Of a stretch of DNA of 64,000 bases, positions 9,068 to 16,956 are shown piece after piece. This stretch comes from Paenibacillus silviterrae. GTDB lineage: Bacteria; Bacillota; Bacilli; Paenibacillales; NBRC-103111. Made by a program: the position numbers and the translations under genes. The notes below the pieces were generated by a model. It saw nothing but the letters and a program-made list of their open reading frames with translations. It was not told where the DNA came from and ran no database searches. Location of the stretch: contig NZ_JASKUT010000001.1 in the NCBI RefSeq assembly GCF_030167925.1, forward strand, positions 2,790,001-2,854,000. Reading direction: 5' to 3'. How positions within the stretch are numbered: position 1 is the stretch's first letter; every line of letters begins with the position of its first letter.

Positions 9068-9114
9068 AAAAGGCCGTACCCCAAATAACATCATTTGGAG
9101 GTACGGCCTTTGGT
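9068..9114. terminator. Bidirectional terminator between fabF-like and cupin genes
   Basis: AAGGCCGTACC (9070-9080) pairs with GGTACGGCCTT (9100-9110), with CCAAAT/ATTTGG continuing the stem. It is flanked by an A run on the left and by TT on the right, serving the two convergent genes. Confidence 0.85.
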
Positions 9115-9118
9115 TATG

Positions 9119-9436
9119 TTATCGTTTTACTAAATCTTCCCGGACCGGGGTAAAGGAGTCCAGCAGTGCGCTTGGCTCAAGGGCGCGGCAGCCGTGCTTC
9201 GCTCCGCTGGGGATATAAATCGTCTCCCCTGCTGTGATCACCGTTTTCTCACCGTCGATGGAAAATTCGAGCTTGCCCTTCAGGCAATAAGACAGCTGCT
9301 CATGCGGATGGCTGTGAAGGTACCCCTCCGCACCTTCCTCAAAATGCACTTCCATCATCATAATCCCTTTGCCCGGCTCAAAAATTTTGCGCTTAACGCC
9401 CGGCTCGGCGTTTTCCCATACGTTAATGTTGCTCAT
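9119..9436 (-). CDS. Small cupin-domain protein
   Basis: 105 residues forming a single cupin barrel. The metal-binding motif 1 is visible as HSHPHEQLSYCLKGKLEF (G..H.H....E type) and motif 2 as YIPSGAKHGCRA. Such stand-alone cupins often bind a divalent metal and handle small organic acids or sugars; the substrate cannot be told. It is monocistronic, with a shared terminator downstream, and lacks a signal peptide. Confidence 0.85.
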   Translation of the reverse strand: MSNINVWENAEPGVKRKIFEPGKGIMMMEVHFEEGAEGYLHSHPHEQLSYCLKGKLEFSIDGEKTVITAGETIYIPSGAKHGCRALEPSALLDSFTPVREDLVKR

Positions 9437-9524
9437 AGCTCCTACCTACCTTCCTTTCGCGTACAAGTAGTCCATTGCCACCCACAGTATATCGCAAATT
9501 CGCTCTAAACAGAAGCGATTCCAT

Positions 9525-9995
9525 TTAGGTTTGCTTGGGTTCTTTTTGGGGCGAAGGAGTCAATGTAGGCAAGGCCGGCAAGCCTTCGCCTCCCGCAGCG
9601 AGCCGGGCTAGGCCCGCCTCACATACGCCGTAGCTTCTCCAGCGGCAGCCGGCACACCATTCCCCTATCCTCTCCGGTGCTACCCATCGGCGGATCCGCT
9701 CGAGCAGCTGTTCCCAAGCCAGCGTATCCCCGAAGGACAGCCCCAGGTGATCCAGCACGAGACGGTCATGCCGGAATACCCCTTCTCGATCGCAGTGGTA
9801 TTCCTGATCGGACGGAAAGCACGAGCATAAATCATCCACACCCTCCACAATTGTTACAGAAGTCGAAGGATTGTCCCGAAGCCGTCCGTATACCGCCGTC
9901 ATATTCTCCGTATAAGCCTTGGAATAGCCCATACCCCGGTACCCCAGCAAGCATAGCAGATGATGGCCCCGCAATCGAACCGTCATACGCTCCAT
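9525..9995 (-). CDS. DUF1284 cysteine-rich protein
   Basis: 156 residues from ATG 9995 (GGGGGTGA just upstream); ATG 9986, overlapping the previous stop as ATGA, is an alternative. The N-terminal VRLRGHHLLCLLGYRGMGYS is the DUF1284 signature. Cysteines cluster at CSC (near residue 65), EYHC and at the C-terminus in CAGCRWRSYGVC, a possible Fe-S or zinc site. It overlaps the end of the fused EcfA-EcfT gene and is probably translated with the biotin transporter genes. Function unknown; a link to biotin (for example Fe-S dependent steps) is only suggested by position. Confidence 0.75.
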   Translation of the reverse strand: MERMTVRLRGHHLLCLLGYRGMGYSKAYTENMTAVYGRLRDNPSTSVTIVEGVDDLCSCFPSDQEYHCDREGVFRHDRLVLDHLGLSFGDTLAWEQLLERIRRWVAPERIGEWCAGCRWRSYGVCEAGLARLAAGGEGLPALPTLTPSPQKEPKQT

Positions 9996-11686
9996 AGTCT
10001 CACCCCCAGCAGGATGCAAAATAGAACCAAGCCCCCGCCTGCGGCAGCCGCATCCGTCGCACGATTTCGCTCCTGAAGATCGGACAGGGACAGCCCCTTG
10101 CGGTTGATATAGCCCTTAATCTCCATCGCCATGATCAAATCCTCCACCGTCTGAAACAGCGAGATGAGCAGCGGGATCACGAAAACGGGGATATCCCTGA
10201 CGGCAATCTGGCCGCGGCGTGTGGTCCTCTTGCCCCGGGCTTGTGCGATCAGCGCAAAGCGCCGGGTTTCCTCCAGAATGAGCGGGATAAACCGCAGGAC
10301 GAGCGATGCGGCCAGCGCCAGCATCGAGGTTGACCAGCCGATCCGGTCGAAGACGGACAACGCCTTCTGCAGCCCCTGCTTCATCTCAACCGGACTGGTC
10401 GATAAGGTGAACACAATCCCCAGCAGTGTAACCGAGAAGAATGGCAGCAAATGAGCGAAGCTGCCTGCAGCTCCTTCCCAGGCAAAGGATAAGGGGAAGC
10501 TTTGGTCCGTTTGGACCCGAAGCCCGGCAAAGCTCGAGGCGAAGGCCATAAAAAAGAGCAGCGGCTTGCAGAGCCTCAGCACCCGGCCGGCATGCTCCCG
10601 GTCCAGCAGCAGCACCGCACCGAAAGCAAGCAGCAGCGATAAGACAGTGCCGATCCGCTCCGTCTGAAGCACAAAGCCGGCGGAGAGCAGCGTATACACC
10701 AGCCACTTCACCCGCGCATCCAGCAGGTAGACGAGCCTGCGCCCGGTTGCGGTCCCGGGCTGCTCAGACGAATTCATCAGCGGCACTTCGCCCCGCTCAC
10801 TAACCGGCGACAACGCTGCCGCCGCCTCTTGCGGCCCAGCCTCGAAGGAGCGTCTGTCCAGCGCCAGCGCCAGCTGCTCCGCCATCTTCTCCGGCTCCAG
10901 CATCTGCAGCGGCACGTCCAGCCCGGCACTGCGAAGCTCTCTTGCCAGCTCGGCAGCACCCGGCAGCCCGACTCCCGCCTGCTCCAGCAGCTCCGGATCC
11001 CACCGCAGCTCCTCCGGCGTCATATCCGCTACAAGGCGGCCTTCGCTCAGGATCAAGACGCGATCCGCCACCTCCAGGAACGCCTCCCAATCATGCGTTG
11101 CCATCACCACACCGGAGCTTCGCTTCCACTCAAGCAGCTGCTCCTTCAGCCGGGCGGAAGAGGCCGCGTCGAGACAGGCTGACGGCTCATCGAGGAAGAG
11201 CCACGGCCGCTGCGTTGCGGAGAGAGAAGCCAGCGCCACACGCCGCTTCTGCCCGCCGCTGAGCGTCAAGGGAGACGCCCCCAGCAGCTCCCGCGGCAGC
11301 TTCATTGAGGACATCGCCTTGTCGATGCGCTCCTCCCGCTCCGGCTTGCCAAGCCTATACGGACGAAGAGAGTAATCGAACTCTCCCTGAACCGTCTGAG
11401 CGAACAGCTGCTGCTCGGGAAACTGAAAGGCCATGCCGCTAAGCAGCAGCGCCTCGCGCACGGGCTTTCCTTTGCGCCATAAGGAGGTGCCATTGTAGTC
11501 AACCGTACCGGAGGCGATGGGCGTAAGTCCAGCCAACGCCTTCAACAGTGTCGATTTTCCCGAGCCCGTACGGCCGATGAGCAGCGTCAACGAATGCTCC
11601 GCGATTTCGCCGCTTACCGGATGCAGGATCGTCCGCCCCTCTCTACCTTCCGCTCTAACGGTGACGTCTCTCATTACGATAGGCAT
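9983..11686 (-). CDS. Fused ECF transporter ATPase and T component (EcfA-EcfT)
   Basis: 567 residues combining two normally separate ECF transporter subunits. Residues 1-230 are an ABC ATPase: Walker A GRTGSGKST (38-46), Q loop at FQFPEQQ, signature LSGGQKRR (about 142-149), Walker B WLFLDEP, switch His in ATHDW. After a linker rich in Ala/Glu (about 230-315) comes an EcfT membrane protein with several hydrophobic helices and the coupling motif AQARGKR (about 481-487). The second coupling motif is degenerate (MEIKGY where MEARGY is usual). It overlaps EcfA1 by 13 bases. With bioY across the shared BirA operator, this forms a biotin uptake system. Reading is continuous with no frameshift sign. 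Confidence 0.9.
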   Translation of the reverse strand: MPIVMRDVTVRAEGREGRTILHPVSGEIAEHSLTLLIGRTGSGKSTLLKALAGLTPIASGTVDYNGTSLWRKGKPVREALLLSGMAFQFPEQQLFAQTVQGEFDYSLRPYRLGKPEREERIDKAMSSMKLPRELLGASPLTLSGGQKRRVALASLSATQRPWLFLDEPSACLDAASSARLKEQLLEWKRSSGVVMATHDWEAFLEVADRVLILSEGRLVADMTPEELRWDPELLEQAGVGLPGAAELARELRSAGLDVPLQMLEPEKMAEQLALALDRRSFEAGPQEAAAALSPVSERGEVPLMNSSEQPGTATGRRLVYLLDARVKWLVYTLLSAGFVLQTERIGTVLSLLLAFGAVLLLDREHAGRVLRLCKPLLFFMAFASSFAGLRVQTDQSFPLSFAWEGAAGSFAHLLPFFSVTLLGIVFTLSTSPVEMKQGLQKALSVFDRIGWSTSMLALAASLVLRFIPLILEETRRFALIAQARGKRTTRRGQIAVRDIPVFVIPLLISLFQTVEDLIMAMEIKGYINRKGLSLSDLQERNRATDAAAAGGGLVLFCILLGVRLWSV

Positions 11687-12486
11687 AATGCGTGCATGAC
11701 CTCCTTCAGCTCGCGGGCATGGACAGGCCGCTGGGGGATAGAATAGCCCTTGCGCTCCAGCTGTCTGACCACCCTGACCGTATAAGGCAGCTCCATGCCC
11801 AGCCGTTCACACGGGCTCATTGCTTCCCCGTCCGGCGGATAAAAGAAATGACGGCTCTCTCCGTCGTAGACAACATGTCCAGCCTCCATCGCAAGCACCC
11901 GGTCCGCGAAGCCAAGCTCCTCCGGCCGGTGAGTGATCCAAAGGATCGTCGTTCCCGAGCGGTGAATCCGCTGAACGGCTTCCAGCACCAGCGCCCTCGA
12001 CGCCGGGTCCAGCATTGACGTAATTTCATCCAGAATGATGAAATTGGCTCCCGCCGCAAGACAGGAGGCCAGATTCAACAGCTGCTTTTGCCCGCCGGAT
12101 AAGGTAGTGACAAGGGTATCCAGCGGCACATGCAGGCCCACCTGTTCCAGCAGCTCCCGGACCAGCTGTACTTTCCCGTCAATAGAGCCATCTGCGGCGA
12201 GGCATAAGCTGACCTCCTCCAGCACCGTTTCCCCGATCAACTGGCTGTCCGGATTTTGCAAAACGATATAAGTACGGACTAAGTCCTCTTTCACGATCCT
12301 TCCGCTGCTGACCGTACCTAAGCCGGCTGCGGCTTTCGCCATCGTGCTTTTGCCGCTGCCGTTGGAGCCGACAACCGCCGTCCAGTAGCCGGCAGGGAAA
12401 ACCGCCGTCACACCGCGAAGCGCATAAACATGTCCGGACAATCCGTTTTCATAGGTGATATGTACATTTTCGAAGATCATAGCCAT
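11674..12486 (-). CDS. ECF transporter ATPase (EcfA1-like)
   Basis: 270 residues. Energises ECF vitamin uptake together with the second ATPase encoded downstream. Motifs: Walker A GSNGSGKSTM, Q loop VLQNPDSQLIG, signature LSGGQKQLL, Walker B FIILDEITSMLD, switch His ITHRPEEL. The start is placed at ATG 12486 (MAMIFENVHITYENG), the residue where EcfA proteins begin; a GAGGGG lies 16 bases upstream, rather far, so a start a few codons away is possible. It is divergent from bioY and its leader contains the BirA operator, so biotin repression is expected. Confidence 0.9.
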   Translation of the reverse strand: MAMIFENVHITYENGLSGHVYALRGVTAVFPAGYWTAVVGSNGSGKSTMAKAAAGLGTVSSGRIVKEDLVRTYIVLQNPDSQLIGETVLEEVSLCLAADGSIDGKVQLVRELLEQVGLHVPLDTLVTTLSGGQKQLLNLASCLAAGANFIILDEITSMLDPASRALVLEAVQRIHRSGTTILWITHRPEELGFADRVLAMEAGHVVYDGESRHFFYPPDGEAMSPCERLGMELPYTVRVVRQLERKGYSIPQRPVHARELKEVMHALCLS

Positions 12487-12543
12487 AAGAAATAAAATTC
12501 GTCCCCTCTCTACCATTTTCTGAGAGACCATGCTATAATGCCA

Positions 12544-12580
12544 ATTGTTAACCAAGAATGTTCGTTATCAGGTTAACAAT
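12544..12580. promoter_or_regulatory. BirA operator between ecfA1 and bioY
   Basis: ATTGTTAACC (12544-12553), 17 bases, GGTTAACAAT (12571-12580): a perfect 10 bp inverted repeat matching the Bacillus BirA operator type (TTGTTAAC ... GTTAACAA). TATAAT at 12534-12539 just before it fits as the bioY -10. Its position predicts biotin-dependent repression of both divergent genes by BirA. Confidence 0.85.
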
Positions 12581-12619
12581 CAAGTAATACTACTATATCA
12601 TCAATAGGAGAGAGAGACA

Positions 12620-13216
12620 ATGAGAGGATTGACACTGCGCGGAGTTGCCTTCAGCAGCTTGTTCGCCGCACTGGTCGTTGTGTTCGGCTTTGTGAGCATC
12701 CCGCTCGGCTTTACCCCGGTACCTATCACCCTTCAAACATTAGCCGTCATGCTGGCAGGCGGCCTGTTAGGTGCCGGTTATGGCTTTTTCAGCTTGTTTA
12801 TTGTGGTTGCTTTAACGGCGCTAGGATTTCCCTTGCTCGGGGGGAAAGGCGGCATTTCCGTACTGATGGGACCGACGGCGGGCTACGTCTGGATGTGGCC
12901 GATTGCCGCTCTCTTGATCGGTTGGATCGTACAGAAGCTGAAGCAGAAGGGGGTCGTCGAATTTCTGCTGATCTTCCTTGCCATGGAAGTGTTCGGTTCC
13001 CTGCTGCTGTATGTATCCGGAGTTCCATGGCTTGCGCACGTGGCCAAGCTTCCGTTTGACAAGGCGATGGTAGCCGGGTGTTATCCTTACCTGCCGGGTG
13101 ATGCCATAAAAGCCTTGGCAGCTACGGTCATTGTCATTTCCTTACGGCGTGTGTTCCCTGTTCAGCGTTTGATCGGCAGCAGCAGCAGCGTTTCTCATCC
13201 AACCCAATCCATGTAA
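12620..13216 (+). CDS. bioY: BioY, biotin-specific S component of ECF transporter
   Basis: 198 residues, about six membrane helices. BioY captures biotin outside the membrane and is energised by EcfA/EcfA/EcfT. Family features: FTPVPITLQTLAVMLAGGLLG near residues 35-55 and GGKGGISVLMGPTAGY near 75-90, both part of the biotin site region. ATG 12620 follows TAGGAGAGAGAGACA. The BirA operator and the divergent EcfA1 / EcfA-EcfT genes place all parts of the system together. A hairpin terminator follows. Confidence 0.95.
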   Translation: MRGLTLRGVAFSSLFAALVVVFGFVSIPLGFTPVPITLQTLAVMLAGGLLGAGYGFFSLFIVVALTALGFPLLGGKGGISVLMGPTAGYVWMWPIAALLIGWIVQKLKQKGVVEFLLIFLAMEVFGSLLLYVSGVPWLAHVAKLPFDKAMVAGCYPYLPGDAIKALAATVIVISLRRVFPVQRLIGSSSSVSHPTQSM

Positions 13217-13225
13217 TCTCCACAC

Positions 13226-13276
13226 GAACAAAAGAGGCGTATCCCGCAGCAAACGCGGACAACGCCTCTTTTGTTC
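13226..13276. terminator. Bidirectional terminator between bioY and exonuclease gene
   Basis: GAACAAAAGAGGCGT (13226-13240) pairs with ACGCCTCTTTTGTTC (13262-13276), with an inner CCGC/GCGG stem. A and T runs within the stem suit both convergent genes. Confidence 0.85.
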
Positions 13277-14164
13277 TTAAGAAACCGTGCCGATACGGCC
13301 GATTTCCTTCGTGAGCGAGTTGAATTCCAGCTCCTCAAACTTGGCTTGCACCGTCCGGCTGTCCGGACTCCACACGCCTTCCTCCAAAGAGCATGCGACC
13401 GGAGCTTCACAGCATATCGTAGCCAGCTCGCGGCACAGATGCAGCATCTCCAGATCCGCCTCGATCTTACTTTTCACACCCTTCGGTAGCGAGGCGAGAT
13501 TGGCTATAATCCCGTCGATGGACTCATACTCAAGCAGCAGCTTGACGGCCGTCTTCTCGCCGATCCCCTTGACACCCGGATAATTATCGCTTGTATCCCC
13601 GATCAGTCCCTTCAGATCAATAAACTGCGCCGGTGTCAGCTGCTTCTCTTCAAGCAAGGCGTCAGGGTCATAGACCGCGTAATTGGAAGCGCCCTTTTTC
13701 ATAATAATAACCTTAATCTTCTCCGTCACCAATTGAAGCATATCGTGGTCGCCGGTGAGCACATATACGTCCGCATCACTGCTATAGTGGCGTGCCAGTG
13801 TGCCGATGCAATCGTCGGCCTCGAAGCCATGGATCCCTACATTCGGCACGCCAAAGCTGGCCACGACTTCCTTCACCAAATCGAACTGAGGGATCATCTC
13901 GAGCGGAGCCTCGGGACGGTTCCCCTTGTAGTCGCTGAATTTTTCCGTGCGGAACGTACTGCTGCCCATATCCCAACAGCAAACCACATGCGTCGGCTGA
14001 AACTGCTTAATCGCGTCCATAAAATATTTCAGAAAACCGAACACCGCATTCGTCGGCAATCCCGCTTTCGTTTTTCTTATGTACCCTCCATAGGAGTTGG
14101 CATAAAATCCTCTGAATAACAACGCCATACCGTCTACCAGCAATACCTTCTTCTCTTGATTCAT
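13277..14164 (-). CDS. 5'-3' exonuclease (YpcP-like, PolI N-domain family)
   Basis: 295 residues. Corresponds to the 5' nuclease domain of DNA polymerase I as a free-standing protein; it removes RNA primers or flaps. Metal-binding acidic residues are visible in LLVDGMALLFRGF, CCWDMGSSTFR, HGFEADDCIGTLA and LTGDHDMLQL, and the helix-hairpin-helix in LIGDTSDNYPGVKGIGEKTA. ATG 14164 (MNQEKKVLLVDG) is the family-typical start; longer readings have no support. The ribosome site is weak (AAGGCG). It lies downstream of the rpmG gene but is probably a separate unit. Confidence 0.9.
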   Translation of the reverse strand: MNQEKKVLLVDGMALLFRGFYANSYGGYIRKTKAGLPTNAVFGFLKYFMDAIKQFQPTHVVCCWDMGSSTFRTEKFSDYKGNRPEAPLEMIPQFDLVKEVVASFGVPNVGIHGFEADDCIGTLARHYSSDADVYVLTGDHDMLQLVTEKIKVIIMKKGASNYAVYDPDALLEEKQLTPAQFIDLKGLIGDTSDNYPGVKGIGEKTAVKLLLEYESIDGIIANLASLPKGVKSKIEADLEMLHLCRELATICCEAPVACSLEEGVWSPDSRTVQAKFEELEFNSLTKEIGRIGTVS

Positions 14165-14268
14165 CGACTCTATCAACGCCTTACTCGTTTTTCTAGTATT
14201 ATAGCATAGAGTCGCCGGGTATTGGCTGGTATCATGATAGGAAAAAAAGTGCAATTCGCAAAGCATGA

Positions 14269-14418
14269 TTACCGGGTTTCCCGGTGCAGCGTCACTCTTT
14301 TCAACCGCGGGCTGTATTTCTTGAGCTCCAGGCGGCCTGGATGGTTCTTCTTATTCTTGGTAGTCGTATAGTTCCGGTCGCCTGTTTCCGTGCATGCCAG
14401 CGTAACGATAACTCGCAT
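14269..14418 (-). CDS. rpmG: 50S ribosomal protein L33, zinc-free (C-minus) form
   Basis: 49 residues, the normal L33 length, ending in the typical LHRETR. Zinc-binding L33 carries two CxxC pairs; here they are degraded: the first site reads ACTETGDRN and the second KKYSPRLK, so three of the four zinc-ligand positions are not Cys. This is the C-minus paralogue that replaces the zinc-loaded L33 when zinc is scarce, releasing zinc. ATG 14418 has GGAGGTG five bases upstream and starts two bases beyond the stop of the CobW-type GTPase, so the two are cotranscribed behind a Zur box. Confidence 0.93.
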   Translation of the reverse strand: MRVIVTLACTETGDRNYTTTKNKKNHPGRLELKKYSPRLKRVTLHRETR

Positions 14419-14420
14419 AG

Positions 14421-15677
14421 CTACACCTCCTCTCCTGACGGTCCGGCAGCCGCAGCCAGAATCTGCTCCAGCTGTTCCGAGGATGCGTTCGGCAGCCCGT
14501 CGTGAATTCGGCTCCAATCCGAGCGCATCTCCTCGTCCGTCAGCAGGCATTGATCCAGCTGCTCCGTAATCTCCGTCTTGTTCATATGAATACCGATCAG
14601 CACAAAACGCGTGATTCTATCCCCGTACACGGGGTCCCAAGCCTGCAAAAGCTCCGGCTCCTCCGTCAGCAGCGCCTCCCGTTCTTCTGAAGGAAGTGCG
14701 GACACCCACAATCCGGCTGGCCCGAATTGAATGGAAGGACCTGCCTGGCTTAAGCTCTGGGCCATGTCATTCCTTGTCGCGAGCCATACCATCCCCTTCG
14801 CCCGAACGACCTCCTCCGGCCAATCGGACATCCATTCGGTCAACCGCTCCGTGTGAAACGGTCTCCTCCGCTCATAAACAAAGGAAGAAATTCCATACTC
14901 CTCTGTCTCCGGGGCATGATGGCCCTGCTCGAGCTCCTTCATCCATCCGGCGGATATGCTGGCTTCGTCGAAGTCGAACCGTCCCGTATTCAGCAGATGC
15001 TTCGGATCGACCATGCCCCGCGTTGTGCGGAGAATCACTGCCCGCGGTTGAAGCTTCCGCAGTACCTGCTCCAGCTCAGCAAGCTCCTCTTCCTCGACGA
15101 GATCGCACTTGTTCAGAAGCAGCACATCGCAGAATTCGATTTGGCTAAGCAGCAGATCGACAACGTCGCGAGTATCGTCCTCGCCTACCGCCTGCTGACG
15201 ATCCAGCAGCGATTCGCCGCTGGAGTAGTCATGCCAAAAGCGGTATGCATCCACCACCGTCACCATGGTATCCAATCGGCAAAACCGCGTGAGGTCGATG
15301 CCGTGTTCCTCATCGATATAGGAGAAGGTTTGCGCTACAGGGATTGGCTCGCCTACACCTGTAGATTCGATCAAGATATAATCGAATCGGCCGTCCCTTG
15401 CAAGTCGCTCCACCTCCCGCAGCAGGTCCTCTCGAAGCGTGCAGCAAATACAGCCGTTAGACATCTCCACCAGCTTCTCTTCCGTTTGGGAGAGACCTCC
15501 TCCTTCTTTAATCAAATCGGCATCCACATTTACCTCTCCCAAATCATTCACGATGACGGCTACCCTCAAGCCTTGTTTATTCATCAGGATCTGGTTCAGC
15601 ACCGTCGTCTTCCCTGCGCCCAAGTATCCGCTTAGCACTGTAACCGGTATTTTCCTACTGGCATTTTTTGTGGTCAT
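14421..15677 (-). CDS. CobW/COG0523 family zinc metallochaperone GTPase (ZagA/YciC-like)
   Basis: 418 residues. COG0523 GTPases deliver metals; zinc-repressed members such as B. subtilis ZagA (YciC) supply zinc to essential enzymes in zinc starvation. Motifs: Walker [11 protein letters not shown] (residues 15-24), the metal site [12 protein letters not shown] (CxCC), Walker B-like [11 protein letters not shown] and guanine motif LLNKCDLV; a CobW C-terminal domain follows, with a GHHAPE stretch at the linker. ATG 15677 follows GAGGGGGG. The Zur box 22 bases upstream and the zinc-free L33 gene downstream mark it as part of the zinc-starvation response rather than cobalamin synthesis. Confidence 0.9.
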   Translation of the reverse strand: MTTKNASRKIPVTVLSGYLGAGKTTVLNQILMNKQGLRVAVIVNDLGEVNVDADLIKEGGGLSQTEEKLVEMSNGCICCTLREDLLREVERLARDGRFDYILIESTGVGEPIPVAQTFSYIDEEHGIDLTRFCRLDTMVTVVDAYRFWHDYSSGESLLDRQQAVGEDDTRDVVDLLLSQIEFCDVLLLNKCDLVEEEELAELEQVLRKLQPRAVILRTTRGMVDPKHLLNTGRFDFDEASISAGWMKELEQGHHAPETEEYGISSFVYERRRPFHTERLTEWMSDWPEEVVRAKGMVWLATRNDMAQSLSQAGPSIQFGPAGLWVSALPSEEREALLTEEPELLQAWDPVYGDRITRFVLIGIHMNKTEITEQLDQCLLTDEEMRSDWSRIHDGLPNASSEQLEQILAAAAGPSGEEV

Positions 15678-15698
15678 TCCATAGCCCCCCTCTTAACT

Positions 15699-15717
15699 AA
15701 TAGTAATTATTACGATT
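15699..15717 (-). promoter_or_regulatory. Zur box in front of GTPase-rpmG operon
   Basis: AATAGTAATTATTACGATT contains TAGTAATTATTACGA, one base off the Bacillus Zur consensus TCGTAATNATTACGA. A TATAAT on the minus strand (15720-15715) overlaps it, and a further half-site ATTACGA lies at 15740-15746. A -35-like TTGACT is at 15757-15752 on the minus strand. Binding of zinc-loaded Zur here would block transcription. Confidence 0.8.
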
Positions 15718-16010
15718 ATAGTTCATTATATTAGCAGTCATTACGAATCCAAGTCAATAGGTAACTACAAAAAAGACCCCTTCGAGGAGAGATCCGTTGT
15801 CGTTATATCGATTGAGTAACCATTGCGGTGGGATGCTCGGCGACGATAGCTCCTCCTCCGTTTCCAGATAACGGACCATGGGACGCTGCATATGCCGCAG
15901 ATCTTGTTGTCGAATTAATAAGGTCTGGAATGTTTTTCATAGCAAAAAGCACCGCAGAGGCTAAACCTCCGGGATGCTTCGTTATTACGGCTCCGCGGAT
16001 TTGCGGTGCT
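15718..16010 (-). other. Intergenic region with promoter of GTPase operon and hairpin after the AraC gene
   Basis: About 270 bases without a gene. The left part carries the GTPase operon promoter. On the minus strand AGCACCGCA (16010-16002, inside the AraC gene end) pairs with TGCGGTGCT (15956-15948), with an inner GAGG/CCTC hairpin and TTTTT after it, a possible terminator for the AraC gene. Between 15758 and 15943 nothing recognisable is seen. Confidence 0.4.
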
Positions 16011-16956
16011 GCAGCCGATATTGCATAGGCGTAGTGCCAAGCTTCTTTTTGAACACGTAATGCAGATAGTTCGGGCTGGAAAATCCGTTCTGGAAGGCAA
16101 TATGATCGATCGTGCTGTCGGTCGCCGCCAGCTCCTCGCAAATATGCGTCAGTCTGATCTGCTCGATATACTCACTGAAGGTGCCTCCCGTTTGCTCGCG
16201 AAAAATGCGCTGAAGCTGCCGCGCGCTAATCTGCACCCTTTCGGCAACGACCTCCAAGGTCAACGGCGCCATGTAATTGTCTTTGATGAACTGCACGGCA
16301 AGCTGATAACGGTAGTGCTTCATATCGCGCGACGGCAAATCCGGCTGAGGTACGGAGGCGTACGCCCTAGTCGTTCTCAGCAAAATTTGGATGATCGATT
16401 GCTTAATCACCGTGTACAGCCCAGGCTGGTTCTCGTGCCAGGCACGATAAGCGGTCAGGAAGCATTCCATCGCCCGGTACTGGTCGACGGCAGGTCTTGA
16501 CGGAAGCTGCTCCAGCTGGCGAATACAGGCATCCGCTTCGGCTATCTCCCATCTCTCCCCCCAATCCTCGACCTCCTCCAGCTCCGGCGCATCGTCGATC
16601 CGCTTAATATCGAGATGCAGGCAAAGCTCATCCATCACCTCGAAGACATCGGCCTCCTGATAATGCATCAGACCCGGACCCGTTAAATACATGTGCCCCT
16701 CATGAAGCTGAAAGGGCTCATCTCCCAGAATAACCTTGCCTTTTCCCCGGGGAATGAAATGCAGCTCGTAATCTGAATGTTTGTGAAAAGCAACAATTTT
16801 ACCCGGGGCGAAGCTGGTATGATGGAACTTAATCATACGAATCCCGTATCTCCCCCACCGGAATTGCACGTCCAGCCGGTCTAACGCGAAAGGATTGCTA
16901 AGCATCAGCTCATAAGGATATGGCGGCTTGACGCCGCCCCGGGTCAACGTATTCAT
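15985..16956 (-). CDS. AraC family regulator with N-terminal cupin domain
   Basis: 323 residues. The N-terminal ~150 residues are a cupin-type sugar-sensing domain (HKHSDYELHFIPRGKG, LHEGHMYLTGPG). The C-terminal ~100 residues are the double helix-turn-helix of AraC proteins (LEVVAERVQISARQLQRIFREQ and IDHIAFQNGFSSPNYLHYVFKK). The ATG overlaps the stop of the Gfo/Idh gene (ATGA, 16953-16956), so it is translationally coupled and probably regulates the two oxidoreductase genes in response to a sugar or polyol. Confidence 0.92.
   Translation of the reverse strand: MNTLTRGGVKPPYPYELMLSNPFALDRLDVQFRWGRYGIRMIKFHHTSFAPGKIVAFHKHSDYELHFIPRGKGKVILGDEPFQLHEGHMYLTGPGLMHYQEADVFEVMDELCLHLDIKRIDDAPELEEVEDWGERWEIAEADACIRQLEQLPSRPAVDQYRAMECFLTAYRAWHENQPGLYTVIKQSIIQILLRTTRAYASVPQPDLPSRDMKHYRYQLAVQFIKDNYMAPLTLEVVAERVQISARQLQRIFREQTGGTFSEYIEQIRLTHICEELAATDSTIDHIAFQNGFSSPNYLHYVFKKKLGTTPMQYRLQHRKSAEP

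Noticed and set aside
12487..12555. Longer start of EcfA1 inside the BirA operator
   Set aside because: The TTG at 12555 lies within the operator, and EcfA proteins begin at the MAMIFENV segment.
14421..15677. CobW as a cobalamin synthesis gene
   Set aside because: Although CobW family, the Zur box and zinc-free L33 neighbour point to zinc; the cobalamin genes are in a separate operon about 10 kb away.
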